A stretch of 64,000 bases of DNA from Eudorina sp. 2006-703-Eu-15 (GCA_003117195.1 BDSI01000032.1:798145-862144), one strand, 5' to 3'. Numbered from the stretch's first letter, positions 12,823-26,897 are shown. Numbers and translations: made by a program. The notes: generated by a model not told the origin, from the sequence alone.

Positions 12823-13070
12823 GGGACCGCGGACCAGGGCTGCCCGCGACCAGCGTCAGAGTCCCTTGCACTGTGTTGGGTCCCCGGGCCCACCCGCAGA
12901 TAGGCACATCCGTCGGCAGCCCTGCATGTGTCTGTGCCGTACACGCCACCCTGTGCGGAGGCACGGTGGAGGGTGTTGGGTGCGCGGCAGCCGAAGCCGG
13001 CCGTGTGGCGGGGCCGGGTCGTGTGTCTGTGTGCCTATTTGGGTGGGGGCGAGGAGGGGCGCTACAAGTG

Positions 13071-13075
13071 TGTAA
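13071..13075 (+). terminator. TGTAA polyadenylation signal of the MYND gene
   Basis: TGTAA occurs 249 bases after the stop at 12820-12822. This pentamer is the common chlorophycean poly(A) signal, and the distance is normal for a 3' UTR. Confidence 0.55.
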
Positions 13076-14738
13076 CCCAGGACACGCGGAAGCACACGGA
13101 AGCTACGTCGTCAAGTCAACGGGGCACGCACCGAAAGGGTGCTCCGCGGCAAGCACGCCCGTCGCGGCATCGCCGGATCACGGCACCGCGGTCTGGAAAG
13201 GGTGGAGGGGCCAGGGCGGGTGACGGCGACATCGGGCGCAAGCCTGGAGGCATACCCAAATCTCGAGGGGGCACGTCGAGGGGGCGCGCGCCTTGCCCTT
13301 CAGCATTCCCCGGAGTGTCAGGGGGCCCGGCCTCGGGTTTGCCCCATGAGGGCATGTTACCGTAGTAGTAACCGTTACAAGGTGGACCCGAGTCCCGACC
13401 GGGTGTTCCAACGGGCCCAGGTAGCTCGTAGGCCTCATCTCATGAGGCGCGATGCCGCGGGAGGGCGGGGGGACGCTGCCCGGGACGGACCCTGCCGGGG
13501 CCGTCTGGGCGCTTGGTGATGCGATGGCCCCGCCTTGTTGTGCGCCAGGGGCTTCGGGCCCGTTGCGGAAGGTCGTGGTCGGTCGTTGGTCGTTAGGAAC
13601 CGAGGGTTGCGTTGGTTTGATGGACGACAGCCCAGACGTTGGGTTGCTTAGGGTTGCGGGCGTGCAGCGGGGGGAAGACCCGGGTTCGATATTACACGGC
13701 GTGCCACTGAGCAGACTAACCGTGCGATGGGCCGTACGACGCGGTCAGGCGCAGTATGGGCGTGCGGAGTTTGAGACTATCTTCTCCGGCTTCTCTAACT
13801 AGCGCGCAGCAGCTTTCATGCATTCCACGGATCCACTCGACGGACCCAATCTGGGGCCAGTTGCATTCTCAGCATCCGAGTTGGAACTCGGGGGGTTCAG
13901 TCACACGTTGCTGTCCGGTGTCGAGGACTCGGTCGTGTAGGTTAATGTTCAACGGGCCAGGGAGCCCCAATGATGTTCGCGGGCTTGTCTGTGCCCCGTC
14001 GAGCTCTAGAATTGTGATCCAGCCCGGATTTACGAATGGTTTTCAGGATCCCGCCCGTCGCCGGTGGGCTGCAGGGTTTCTGGACTGTTGGGTAGGTCAC
14101 GTGGAACAGGTGACCTGCTGTTCGTGACCGTTGACTGTTGTGAGCGCACCTCAGCACGTGACTCCTATATCCTTATAGCGCAGCATGTTCCCGATGCATC
14201 TGGGGTGGGACCAAGGATGGCCGGGTGGACACTTTGCCTGAACGGTAACCGCTACAAACCACTGGTAACAATGCGGTAGTATTATACTATGGAGGTGTGG
14301 AGTTCTCGATGTTGCACACAAAATCCGCAACCTTTGCATCGTATGTTGCAGTCGTGTATACTGCAAAAGTACAAGTAGACTCCCTAACAGGACAGCACCA
14401 GCCCAAGTACACCGTTTACAAGCATACTGTATGATGTAGGTCTCAGTAAGTATTGTGTCATACTACTGGGCACCGTCCGACCGTCTTCACGTACCAAGAC
14501 CTTGCAGGTGGAACACGGTCGTACAAACCACCAAAACGCTAAGCAAACAGCACTCCACTGCATAGCATCGTAGCTTGTAATATGATTTGCTTGAAGTTAC
14601 GAAGGTTGGATGTTGCGAGCTAACAAGTTTTGGGAGTCGTCGCGACGATCTGCCAACTCCGCGTGACTGCCTGGAGATGTAAGGCCAAATTTATCACTGT
14701 GTCTTCATAGACTTGCTGATAAAAAATCAGGCTGGTAA
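13076..14738. other. Intergenic region between the MYND gene and VPS54
   Basis: No supported gene. Short frames here lack motifs and splice continuity. From about 14280 the sequence becomes more AT-rich up to the VPS54 start, consistent with a promoter and 5' leader. No RNA gene was recognised. Confidence 0.5.
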
Positions 14739-17700
14739 ATGACGCCGGAGCAACAGCCTTCCACCGGGACAAACCAGCAATCCCAGCAGGGTCCTGGGCC
14801 ACCGTCGCAGCCTGCAAGGTTTCCAAATCCTTCTGGAGGGCTGAGTAGCCATGGCACGTCCCGCAAGCGGCTCGGCTCTGGCAACTTCGACCGCTCGGCG
14901 TACACAGCGGGGCAAACCCTCGTCACAGTTGTCAATGACCCCAGGGCGGATGCGGCCAAGAGCTGGAGCGCCTGGCTCGGGTTGCGCATGCAGGACGTAA
15001 GCTGGCAGGACCCCCCGCCCCCTGTCGACTCCATGCGCTACCCACCAGTGACGCGTCGCGACCTGGCGAAGTACCTGGCGCTCATTGCGGACGGCAATTA
15101 TGAACAGTTCCAGCAGACACGCCAGAGCTTGGCGCTGGGAGGTATATCGCAGCAGATGATGGCCGGAGACGTGGAGGAGGATGACGATAACGAACAGTTG
15201 TACGGGGTTGCACGACCGGACGGCGCCAGAGCCGAGGCACCAGCCTCCACGCTCAGGGCCGGCGATCAGCAGGAGGTACCTGGCGGAAGCACCTACTCGA
15301 GAGGCAGCAATACAGGCAAGCCGCTGCCCGGCACGGACGGGTGGAAACTCAAAAAGGGATGGCTCGAGCCAACAGAATCGAGTAACGGACCTGCGAGTCT
15401 ACACAGTGTGTATGGCAGCTTGTACCGCTGGGATTCAGGTGGTCTTATCGAAGGGTGCACGACAGGGCTCGTACTGGCGCATGGACGCGGCAGGAGCAGC
15501 TGCCGCTTCGGGGCTCGCCTGACCGCCCGCCCAACGCCACTGCAGCCCCAACTCACTGAAATTGCCAGGGGATGTTGAGCTGTGTCAGTTATTTAGCGGT
15601 GTGTTGACGTGGCGTGCGGGTTGGTCGGCGCCCGATAGGAAGGCAGCGCGTCGTGTTGGTCATGTGGGGGACCCATGCGGTAGCTGCGGCGACGCGCGGG
15701 GATCGTGAGTCTCCTCCGATGTTACGTGAGCCGGAAGTTGAAACCTTTCCTGTTTTCACCCGTCACTGCTGGCCTGGCCGCCAGGCGCGTCCGGGGATGC
15801 GGCGCCGCGTGCGGCTGTCCAACGACTCAAGCAAGGCGACGGTCTGGTCACGGCGTTGCAGGTGGGTTCGCGGGCCCGGCCGCAGCTGGGGCCACGGACC
15901 CTGGGTCCTCTCCCTGCACCGCGGCTGTTTGGCGGTCACGGGTCGTCGCGCACCCTGCTGGCCATCTCTTAGGCACGACAACGAGGTAGGCGGCATGACA
16001 GACCTCAAGCGTCAGGAACCGGTTACGGCGGAGGAGTGCATCATGGGGGGCACCTGGGTGCCCTGATCCCAGTCGTGCCCAACTTTGCTCAGGAGGTGGA
16101 TATCCACACGGTGCCCATTGGCAACCGCTGGTTGGGCAACAACCAAAAAGCGAGGCTGACTGTATGTGTGCGTCTTTGGAAATCTGTACAGAGGGGGAAA
16201 GCAGGGGTACGTGGTGGTACGCCTGTGCAAGCAACGCCGTGGGCGTGCTGGGCATGGGCTCGCTTGGGCTGGTGCCCCGCCCCCCCTGGTTGCGACTCGG
16301 AGGGTTTCTCTGCGAGCCGAGCCATCCACAAACGGCCGCGCGCCGTCAGGTGCACCAGGGCACCTGCCGCCAACGTTACTGAGGACTTCACGGAGTGTTA
16401 GCTAGATGGCTACGCTGCCGGTGGATGAGCATGGCAGTTCTTAACCTGCTGGCGCACTCCCGGGTCTAACTGCCAGGTGGTGCCGCCGCTGTTCTTCAAC
16501 GAGGACTTCTCGCTTAGCAGGTGGGGTCGGGCGTTGTTTCCTTGTCAAGGGTGTCCGGGACAGCACCGACATGGTTGGGGGTCGCATGCGGGTGCACGCA
16601 GCTTCTTGCTGGTCTGTTCTAGGTCTCAAAGAGCCAATGGACAGATGGAGAGATGGCGTATGTACTTAACTGAAGACATGGCGGCTGCCCCAACCGCGGT
16701 GCTGCCTGCACGTTGCCGCCTGCCGGCCCGCGGCGTCCCATGAATGGCCGCTGCCGCCTGTGCCCGGCCCCGCACACAGCCCGGAGATCTTCGAGGCCAT
16801 CTGCGGCTGCGAGGACGACAACGAGATGTATGCCCGGATCGACAAGCTGAATGCGGCGTTGGTGAGCTGCGGCGCTGAGGACGGTGAAGGCCGAAGCGGG
16901 GAACAGAGGCCCGGGTCGGAACTGGGTTTTAAGGCAGCCTGGGCTTCGGAGCCGGAGATTGCGTCTGTACTCTGTAGGCAGGGCGCGGTCGCGGTCTGGT
17001 CCAGCAGGCCAATCCTGCAGGCTAGTATTGCAGTGCAAAACGCATGGCCTCTCGGGCGCTGGCCCTGAATGGACGCCGCCTGAGGGTCAAGGGCTGCGTG
17101 ATGGCTGCCCGGGGGCCCGGAGGTGGCACCCACGCGCGCAGGGGGGGCACCATCACCCTTGGCGTCCCACAATCCCACCTGGCCAAACCTCTCGATCCAC
17201 TTGTGGGGTGTACCCGTGGCGCTGGCAGCGCGCTGCTGCTTAGCCCCTCGAGCCGCTGCGACGCGGCCTCTGTCGGGTGCCCTTTGCGCCCTGAGGGGCT
17301 CGCAGGCGCGTGTGTTTAGAAGTGAAACCCGCCCGCCCGCGGGCTCGTGTGTGTTTCGCCCCTGCCGCAGGATGTGGTGGAGACGCAGCTGATGCGCGAG
17401 ATCGCGTCGCGCAGTCGGGCCATCGTGGCGGCGGGGAACTGCGTGCACGACCTGCACAACCGGCTGTCCAACACGTTGGCGCACATTAAGGCCCTCAGGG
17501 AGCAGGTGGGCCAGTGCGCCCCCCGGGTGCGGTGTGTGAAACTGCATCCGCGCGCAGGTCGCTGGACGGACCGCACGGAACCGGGGCGCTGCGGCCGCCC
17601 TGCGGGGTGGGACTGCCTGGCGGGCTGGCGGGTTCTTGCGGCACGGTGCTGAGACGCGGTGTACAGGGGCGAGCAGCGCGGCAAGGGCGCGTATGGGCGT

Positions 17701-20700
17701 ATCGCCTGCTGCCGTCGGATGTAATGCGTTCTTGCAACCGGCCGACTGGCCATCCATGTTCATCGATGTGTCTAAAAAAAGAAAAAGAACGTGTGTGTGG
17801 TAAAAATTTACGCGCAATCTGGGAAACGAGTTCCGGGCTTTCGACTGTTCCGTCCGCGTAGCGCGGCGTCCTGCAAGGGTCCCTGTTTGTCACCGCCTGT
17901 TGTCGGCGTCCCTCACAGCCTGTTGGCGTTGCCGTCACGCCTCCCGCGGGCAGGTGAGCGACATGGACGACGTGACTTACTCGGCGGCCGTCAAGGTGGC
18001 GCAACTGCAGCGGAGGCGGAACAACCTGAACGCCGTTGTGGAGCAGGTCAAGGTGGGTTGCGCGGGAGACAGGTGTGGTTTGGGTGACTGACTGCTGAGC
18101 GGGACATGATCGCCCCAAGAATGGGAGGGGCACAGCACGGGAGGGGGGCCCTCTCACGCCATTATGCTGTTGACAGTCAGTTCGGAAAGCCGACTTGCCG
18201 GGTTGGCTAAGGTGATTTGCGTACGGTCGGACCAGAAAATGGATTGTGTGCCGGACGCCCTAGAGGGATGTTGAGCTACTGGCAAGCCGGCAGAACGTAG
18301 GGCAGGATTCCCATGGCTGAGAAGCTGCGATTGTGACCTCCGGGCCTTCCCAGAGAACGGACTGTCAGCACGGACTGCGTTGTGTCCAAGCCGCGCCTGC
18401 GTTTGCCGGGGTGACACGGCGATGACGGATTGTGCCGCTGTGCGTCCAACGCCCGTGCAGGCACTGGAGGAGGTGGCGGCGGCCAAGGCGGCGTTGCCGC
18501 TGCTGCTGGAGTCGGGCGACTACGCGGGTGCGTCAGTCCTGACCCCTGTGCCCATTCATGATCCGAACTGTGTATGTGTGAACAGGTAACTCGTGAATTA
18601 TTCGTTAGGAACACCCTAAACAGGGTCTTACCCTCTCCATGTGCGTCATTTACGTTCCCAGGCAGCATAGCCTTTGGATCCGGTAGTCCCACGTCGTGGG
18701 GTCCCTGTTGGCTGCTCACCTGCTGCGGCTCGGGCTTTTGTTGCGTCCTCCCCGTTAGGCGCGCTGGAGCTGCTGGACAACCTGAACCACGCGGCCGCGG
18801 GGCTGTCGGCATCCGGCGTGGCGGCGTTCCGCAGCCTGCCGCCCCAGCTGTCGGAGAGCCGCCGCGTGGTGGAGTCGCTGCTGCGGAGCGAGATGCTGGG
18901 GGCGGCCATGTACACGGACGCGCACCTGGTGCTGGAGCGGGCGGTGGCGGAGGTGAGGGCGGCCCGCCGGCCGGCCATCGGACAGAGAGCGGGGGGCGGT
19001 GCGGGTCCCTGGGAGCAGGTCCAGAGGCTGAGGGGATCGGGCTGAGCGGGTCGGAGGGCGACCTGGAGCTGCGAGCCAGATAGAAAATCCGAAAACGTGA
19101 GCCGGAGGAGGTCGCTAGGGTTGAAGAGAGCTTGGACTCAGCGCCTGGCAGGCTGTGGTGAGGCGAGGCCGTCGGGGCAACGCGCGCATCGGCAGCAGGA
19201 CGGCCGCGTGCAGGTGTTCAACAGGGCGCGTAGCGTCGTGTGAAGCTGCCTCCCCGCGATGACTGCTGCCTCCCCGCGATGACTGCTGCCTCCCCGCGAT
19301 GACTGCTGCCTCCCCGCGATGACTGCTGCCTCCCCCCGGATGGCGTTGCGACGCAAGGCAGTGCCGTGGTACCTGAGGGTTGTCTGCGGTCATAGCGCGG
19401 GCGACAGGTGATTGGTACTGCGGAGGGTTATAGACCGTCCGAGGCCGGATACCGCAGGCCGTTTGGATGGGTTAGGCCGTGGGCCATGGGCCGTTCATTT
19501 CGGTTGGCTGACCGCTCACTTGTCACGCCCCTCCCCGCGGTGCCTCACCGCTCCGCACCTACCTGCACATCCGCGCTTCTGCGGCCTCCTCACCTGTGCA
19601 GTCCGCGCAGTCGCTGGGCCTCGCGGCCGCGGCGGCCCCGCTGGGCCCCGCCGTCGACAGCAACGGCAGCAGCGCCGGCGGTCCGCTCTCCCCCGTCTCC
19701 GCCAGCTCCGCGTCCACGGAGTCCGCCGCCGCGCCGCTCTGCCGGGAGTGGTCCTTGCGCTCCGCCGGCTCCGCCTCCCTGCTGGCGGCGGAGCTGGCGG
19801 CCGCGCGCGAGCAGCTCCACGACCGTCTGCTGCCCGTGGTGCTGGGGCTGCACCGCTGCGACCGACTGGAGGCGGCCCTCCGGCAGTTTGCGGTCAACCG
19901 CGCAGCGGAGGTGAAAGCGATCGTGCGGGAGGTGGTGGAGCGGCTGCTGCCGATGCACCTGCAGCTCGCCGGGATCGATGCCGGGCCCGCTGGGGGCGGC
20001 GCTGGCGGCGGCGCCGCGGACGGCGCGGCGGGCGGCGGGGCGGGGTCGGCGCTGCCGGGCCCCGATGGCGCGGGCGGGGCTGGCGCCGGGGAGATGTCCC
20101 TGGCGGAGAAACTGAGTGTGTTGCCGCATCTGGGTTTCATGCAGATCCTGATGGTCATTACCAGGTAGGTACGGCGTGGCGTGGCGGAAGATGTCCATTG
20201 TTGTTGTTCTCGTTGTCGTCCTCTTGTTGTTGCAGCAGCGACGATACCCGACATTGTCATTCCGAAGTCGTTTCGGACGAGTGCTCCTTGCTCTGCCCTT
20301 GTGTGCCCTGCCCTCACGTGCGTTGAGCGATGTAACCCGCCGCGCGTCACGCCCGCGTGTGTGTATGTGCCGCACAGCATGGTGGAGGCCTACCTGGCAC
20401 ACACGCTGCTGGTGGGGACGCTCGTGGAGGACGCGCTGCGCAGCGGCCGCGCCCCCACCGCCGCGCTGGCGGCGCCGCGGCGGGAGGTCCATGCCGCGCT
20501 GCAGGCGGTGGTCGACGTGGCCACGGGGCGCTGGGCGAAGCTCATGGCGGCGCGCAGCGACGTGCACAGGTGCGCAGTCACCGGGGACGACCGTCGCGGG
20601 GACGGCCGTCGCGGGGACCCGCAGGGGCGGATCCCAGTGCGGGCGAGAGGAAGGCCCCTGCTGCCGCGGCCGCGCGGACGTGGCGGACTGGGGGTTATAT

Positions 20701-23700
20701 TGAAATATAACGCCCCCCCAAAAAGTAACCCGAAAACCGAACCCGGGCACACCCGTGCTGGTGGGGGCCGGACTGGGGACTGCACCAGGACGCTATGTGG
20801 GGCGAGACGAGCCGCGCTCGTCAGTGACGACCGGGGGGTGAGGGTCGCATGTATTGCGCGTATTGCAGCACCACCCGTGGTAGTGGCTGTCGGCGCCGCG
20901 CGCATTAAAGTGCGTTACCCTAGGGATCTCTGGGACAGGACAGGGTTGCCCCACGGACGCCAAGAGGATTCGCGTGGGCCGCAACACAGCTCTTGGTGGC
21001 GGGCGGGGGGAGCACTGGCGGCGGCGCGGGGTCTGGTCTCCCTGAAGACTCCCCTGTCGTCTTCCTATGTCCCCGTACTTGACCAAACATACCCGACCCC
21101 ACAGTCGGCTCAAGGTGTACGAGTTTCGTGCGCTGCTGTCAGCGTCGGAGGCGTTTGCGGCCCTGCCGGACTTGCACGGGCTACGGCCAGGGGCGGCGCT
21201 GCGACCTACACTGCAGGTAAGACCTGGTGCCAACTTTTGAGGGGTCGGCGGCTGCTATCTCTGCGCGCGTCGTCTGCTTGGGCTCTTGCAGCATTGGCAA
21301 GTGCGGCAGGCCTATGGTTGGGTGGGTGGGTGATTGGGTGGCCGGGTGTCTTCGTCCGTAGGCAAGGCATAGTGTGTGACTTGCAAGGGGCATAGCTAAG
21401 ACCGGAAACTGCCCGGGTATGCCGCACAATTGTGTGTTTAGATAAGAGACCCGCCACAGCCGTGTGCGTATGTGTGTATGTCAGGCAGGCAGAACAGGCG
21501 TGCGTGGCATGCAGGGGCAGAGTTGTGCCCACATAGTTGCCTGCATGCATATATAATATATCCAATGCCCGACCCATACCTTGATAAAAGGCTGCGGTGT
21601 CGGAAGAGCGCTGTGTGCGCGCGCGTCATGGAACCTGCGCTGCGCGGTCGGTAGTCGCGGTGTGCGCGCGCGGTAGAGCGCGGTAGCGGTGCGGGCACCA
21701 GCTGTGCCCCCTGCCTGGCCCCCACCCATCCCGCAGGCGTTGTGTCGGGCGCACCTGGAGAACACGCACTCGAGATGCGCCATGCAGGTGCGCGGAAGGC
21801 TGCCACGCAGCGGGCAGGGCCAGGAACGGCGCGCAGCACCCTCGGAAAGACACCTGGAGAGACGGAGACGGACACTATGTACTTGCTGGCGTGCAGGGCC
21901 GCGCAGTGCGCTGTGTGCCACAGGGTCGGGCTTCCGCAGTCGAGCCTTGGGGACATCCCCGGGGTTGGGGGATAAGAAACTAACATTCAGGTCCAGAAAC
22001 GAACCCGGGCGCGCCTAAATTAGTCGGAAGTCGTACGAGATAAAGGATCCCCCTGGCGGTCATCGTGCAAAGGTCGATATGAGTGCGACACAGTTGTTTT
22101 GGTGCCCTGTGCCCTGTGCCGTGTGCCCACTCATCGATCGTCGTTGGTAATTAGACCATTGCCCCGTTATCCCCCGCAGATGCAGCATTTGCTGGAGGCG
22201 GAGCAGTGGGTCCCGGCCGAGGCGCACGCGTCCTTCCAGGCGATCGTGGACCGCTTCGAGGAGCGCTGCCCCGGGGCCAGACAGCCAGACCAGGACCTGG
22301 CTGCGGCGGGGTCGGCGGCGCCGGGTGCCGATGGACAGGCCGCAGGGGTCCGGCCGACAGAAGGTGGGGGTCAGCGGGGCGGGAAACAAGGCGGATGGTC
22401 AGAGGGATATTGGGCATCGCAGCGTTGCGAGGACATAGCACAGGCGCAGCTTGCATTGATTTGCGGAAAGGGGACACGCCGAGTGGGTTTGGACTGAGAA
22501 CTTCGTACCCTCCCGCGCCTTGCGTCTGAATGTGGACTGAGGTACTGGCCATGACGTCGCCACGCGCAGCTCTCCCTCGCGCGCGCGCCTCATCTGTCGC
22601 ATCACGTGTCTCCCTCTTCCCATTTGGCACACTTCCCTACACCTCCCCCTGGCGGCACAGGGTTGCTGAGGCTGGGTGACCGCTACTACTGGCCCGTCAA
22701 CGCGCTGCTGATGCTGCTCAAGCTCCTGGACGAGCACTACATGGGCCTCCTGCCTTCGTCTCCCGCGCCCCTCGCATCCAGTGCGACGGCGGCCGGTGCC
22801 CAGCAGCAGCGGCGGTCGGCCTCGGGGCTGGGGCCTCCGGGCCCTGGGGCTGGGGCCAGGCCGGGGGCCGCGGCTCCGCAGGCTGCCAGCTGGGCGCTCT
22901 CGACGGTGGGGCCCGATGTTGCGCAGCGGTGCCTGGAGCTGTTGCGCACCTTCAACACCGTCACGGCGCAGCAGGTGGGTGGGTGTCCGGAGGGCCCAGG
23001 ACGGGGCAGGGAGGGAAGAGGCCGTGGGTTGGGCACTCCGACCCGCGGGTCATATGCGAACGTGAGCTCCCAGTACACCGAGCTGGGTGCAAGTACACGC
23101 GGCATGTGCGCACATGCGCATCTCTCTTAGCTGCACATGCACATACGCCCTAGCCGGCGGGCGGGTCTCTTATCTAAACACACGCCCGTGCCGGCACTAG
23201 TCGCACGTCACAGACCCAACCCCGAAGTGGTGTTGGGCGCATCAGCGCGGTGCGGTAGGACCTGCGCCCCTGTGCTGCAATCGCACGTTATCGGACTTCA
23301 AGCCAATTTGTTCTTGCACCCAAACTGTGAGGCACGTCCGATCTCAAGTTATTGGGTTTTTCACAGCGCCCGTTAGTTCTGCGTGGGTGTCGCCCTGGCC
23401 CTCGTCCCCTTGCCGACTGCAGGTCCTGGGCGCGGGTGCGATGCGCACCGCCGGGCTCAAGTCCATCTCCGCCAAGCACCTGGCGCTCGCCGCGCAGTCA
23501 CTGGCGGCGCTGCTGGCGGCACTGCCGCTGCTGCGGTGGCAGCTGGCGGCGGCGATCACAGACGCGCCCCGACGCGCCCTGCTCATGCCGGAGTTTGACC
23601 GCCTGGCACAGGTGGGTGGGCGGTTGGGCGGATGCACACCACCGGCATGCGGACCGGCGGGAAGGCCGCCGCACCACACCGGAGGTGCAAACACCTTTGG

Positions 23701-26454
23701 TGTCGATATAACGCTCCAGGGGCCCAACCTCTGCGCCATCGTCCACCTGCTTCGACGCCGCGATGCAGGGGCCGGGTTGGCCTCGGGGGGCAACCATCTA
23801 CCCTGGTGGCGTCTGGGCTGTTTTTCTTTTTAAGCGCCCACCCGCCCTGCCTGGGGAGCACCGGTGGCCGTCCTCATCTTTCAGTCTGACGCGATGTCCC
23901 CCCTCCGGGACCCGACCCGTCACCCTCCTCAGGATCTGAACCTTCATGTGGAGGAGATCCACGGCAAGCTGGTGGACATCATGCAGGACCGCGTCCTGGC
24001 GGCGTGCAGGTGGGGCGCGTTAGCGGCGGTGCGGCCACTTAGGGAGTCATGACACCTAGGGAGGGAGTCATGACGAGATGCCGTACATCGTGCGACTGCT
24101 GTGGAGGCCCCGAGCGGTGGATTGGCGGCGCAGTGGCCGCTGCGGATACCCGCGTACCGCTGTCGCAGCTCTGCAGTGCGACGAGTGCGCGGTGCGGCCC
24201 CTCGTGTGTGTGTAAATGAAAACTGAGCCGCGAGAAGCGAAGTCCAGCGGAATACGCGTCACAGGCGACGGAAGCAGAAGACACCCGTAACCCGTAACCC
24301 AAATTACCGACAACCCGATTGAAGACAACGGGGACGGCGACGTAGACGATAAATGCAGACCAGCCGCATCCGCGACCGACCGTTGACTGAGGCGGGCGCC
24401 AGAGCTCCGGTAGCAACCGTCGGCTGAATGGCTGCCGTAGCGTCATCTAAATAAATAGACTAGTAGAATTTCTTAATGGAATCTATCCCCTCGTGTGTGT
24501 GTTTTGTGTGGCGAAGGGTGGTGCGTGGCACGCATTGAGGTTTTGACCACCACCACCACCACCACCATCTGACCTCTGGCAATGTTCAAACTGCGCGTGT
24601 GCATGTGCATGCGGGGGATGGTCGGTGTGCCACCAAACCACCCACAGGCAAGTATCGTCAGACGCGGAGAACTGGGCGCGCGCGGCGCCGCAGCTCCAGG
24701 CCCAGCAGGCCGCGCAGCCGCAGCCCTCCGAGGCGCTCAAGCTGCTGGCGCGGCAGCTGGGCACGCTGCGCACGGTCCTTCAGCCCATCCTGCAGCCCGA
24801 GGAGGTGTCCTACATCTTCGGGCGTGTGGCAGCGGCGTGCAGCGAGTCCCTGTCCGGGCTCCTGGACAGCCTCACCCCGCCCCCACCGCCTGCTGCGCCG
24901 GCATCCCAGCAACCGGGCGGCGCGTCGGGACTGTTGAGGGGCTTGGGCGGTGGCGGCGCAGCTGCGGCTGCCGCGGCGGCGGCCGCTGCGGAGGCGCACG
25001 CGCTGGCGACAGCGGCGTGGGAGGCGAGCAGACGCGCGAATGCGCTGTTCATGCTTCAGGCGCTGGGAACACTGCCACTTGATCCGTCACGGGCAAACAG
25101 CTACGTCACGCGGCTGGCCACGTTCTACACCAAACACTACGGCCTTTTGCCCACCGGGTTAACGTCAGCGACAGCGTCGACAGCAGCGACGGCGACAGCG
25201 ACAGGCGGCCTTGCCACATCCACGCCGGCGGGCTTGCCACCAGCGGCAAGTGCGGCGTTGGTGCTCGCGCCACTGCCGCAGCCAGCGCCATTGCTGCCCC
25301 TTCAGCCGCCAGATGCTGCCCCGAGTCATGGTGAGGCTGCAGGTGCGGGCGCACCATCGGGGCAGCGGACGATGCCGGCGTCAGACGCCAGCCAGGACGC
25401 CAGCCAGCCAGCGGTGGAACAAGCGGTCCCCGGGCCGGTGGAGGGGCGGGCATCGCAGCACGTAGCCGTCAGCGGTGCTCCCGGTCTGGGTGCTGCAGCC
25501 TCGGAGCCCCATTCGGTGCAGCCTGCGCCGCGCATGGAGCCGCCGCAGCCGCCGCCGCCGCCGCCGCCGGGTGGGCCTCCAGATCCGTCACGCATGGCGG
25601 GACGGGGACAGGCACTGGCGGAGCAGCTGCCTCTGGGTGCAGTCGCCGCACCTGAACAAGCTCGCGACACGCGCATCGACGCCGAGCCTGCAGAGGCCGC
25701 CGGGGCCAGCGGGGCGCAACCTTCAGCGGAGTTTCAGTCAGTCACGGGACCGCCGTCGTCGCACTCTGTGACAGGGCCGGAGCACGATACGACGACGGCG
25801 GATGCGACATCAGCCAGGATTCCAAGTGGCTTGGGTGGAGACGCCGCTGCCAGCCCTGAACCGGGCACCCGGGGGAGCCCCGCGGATCCACGTGCTGTCG
25901 AGGGCGGGGGCGAGCCGACGAGCAACGGGCATACTGGGGATGGCGTGGACCCCGGGGCCAAGTGCCCTGCCTCCTCGCAGAGCGCGGTGGAGGAGAATGC
26001 CGAGGCGCAGCAGGGGGCCGCGGAACCGGAAGTGAGGCGCGCGGCGGACGCGGCTGCGCTGGCGGCTTTGGACCCGCAGGGCAGTGCGCCGCACGAATTG
26101 GATCCTGAGGGCGTAGGCCTCCCGGCTGGCGCCCCGGTGGAGGATGGGCTGGGGCCGCAGCAGCAGGGACCGCAGCAGCTCCGCGAGCTCGGGCAAGCGC
26201 CTGCACAGCCGGCGTTGACCGCTCTCGAAACTCAACCGGGGTCATCCGAGCGGGATGCGACCGCAGCGGCCGCGGACGTGACATCCGGCATCCAGGAAAG
26301 CGCGGATGGCGGGGGAGTGCAAGCCAGCAACGGCGGGGAGCGCGCGGCCAAGCCGCTGCACCATGCCAGCCCTCCCCTGGCAGCAGCGCCGTCGCCCGTC
26401 CGCGAGGTGCTTTTCGACCCGCTGGCTGGCTTGGAGGTCAGACCAGGAAGGTAG
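14739..26454 (+). CDS. VPS54: VPS54, GARP complex subunit
   Basis: Sixteen exons restore one 1548-aa frame: 14739-15275, 16477-16520, 16780-16861, 17371-17505, 17954-18052, 18461-18527, 18759-18952, 19602-20164, 20378-20569, 21105-21216, 21737-21787, 22180-22363, 22661-22974, 23423-23611, 23933-24009, 24648-26454. VPS54 works with VPS51-53 in GARP, tethering endosome-derived vesicles at the trans-Golgi. The N-terminal signature is VVPPLFFNEDFSLSS (residues about 180-194), followed by the helical Vps54 N-terminal segment to about 386, including DYAGALELLDNL. The C-terminal Vps54 domain covers about residues 860-1112, with SISAKHLALAAQ, LLMPEFDRLAQ and EEIHGKLVDIMQDRVL. A tail of about 430 residues, rich in Ala, Pro, Gln and Glu, follows and is not typical of VPS54. 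Exons of 44, 51 and 67 bases are very small. The least certain junctions are the first donor (15276) and the acceptor at 19601. Confidence 0.9.
19246..19337. repeat. Intronic minisatellite, 20-base unit, about 4.5 copies
   Basis: A perfect 20-base unit containing CCTCCCCGCGATGACTG is repeated head to tail in the VPS54 intron 18953-19601. There are no spacers, so it is not CRISPR-like. Confidence 0.9.
24547..24568. repeat. (ACC)n trinucleotide run
   Basis: A short ACC microsatellite in the last VPS54 intron (24010-24647). Confidence 0.8.
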
Positions 26455-26897
26455 CGGAGGAGCGAGGGCGGGGTCCTGGGGTTCGGTTTGGACTGCATTT
26501 AGGACTAGGACGGGACTGGGAGCTCTGTGGCTTTTGGAAATCGGATACAACCGGAGCGTTTGTGGGGGCAATCGTGAATCCCTAGGTAGCGGGAGACGGA
26601 CCCGTGCAGAATACGCGCAGGATGACATGTTGTGTGTGTGGGTTTGCTCCGAGACTGGCCTTCATCTTTTGAGTTTGGACTGGGTTTGGCATTACAAGAC
26701 GGTAACCTTTTGCGGTCGGCCGCTGCCGAGAACAGGGGCTGTACCAACCTTGGAAAGCGATAGCATGCAGATTGCAGGAATGCGCAGCATTAGATTTTTC
26801 CAGAGGCCGGGCGCACATATATTTGCAGCGAATGAGTGGCCGCGAGTTATAGAGTGAATATAGCGATTTGCAAGGCAGTGTTGGTTGGGATGCATGA

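Noticed and set aside
19246..19337. Possible CRISPR-like array
   Set aside because: The copies are contiguous without spacers and lie in a nuclear intron; it is an ordinary minisatellite.
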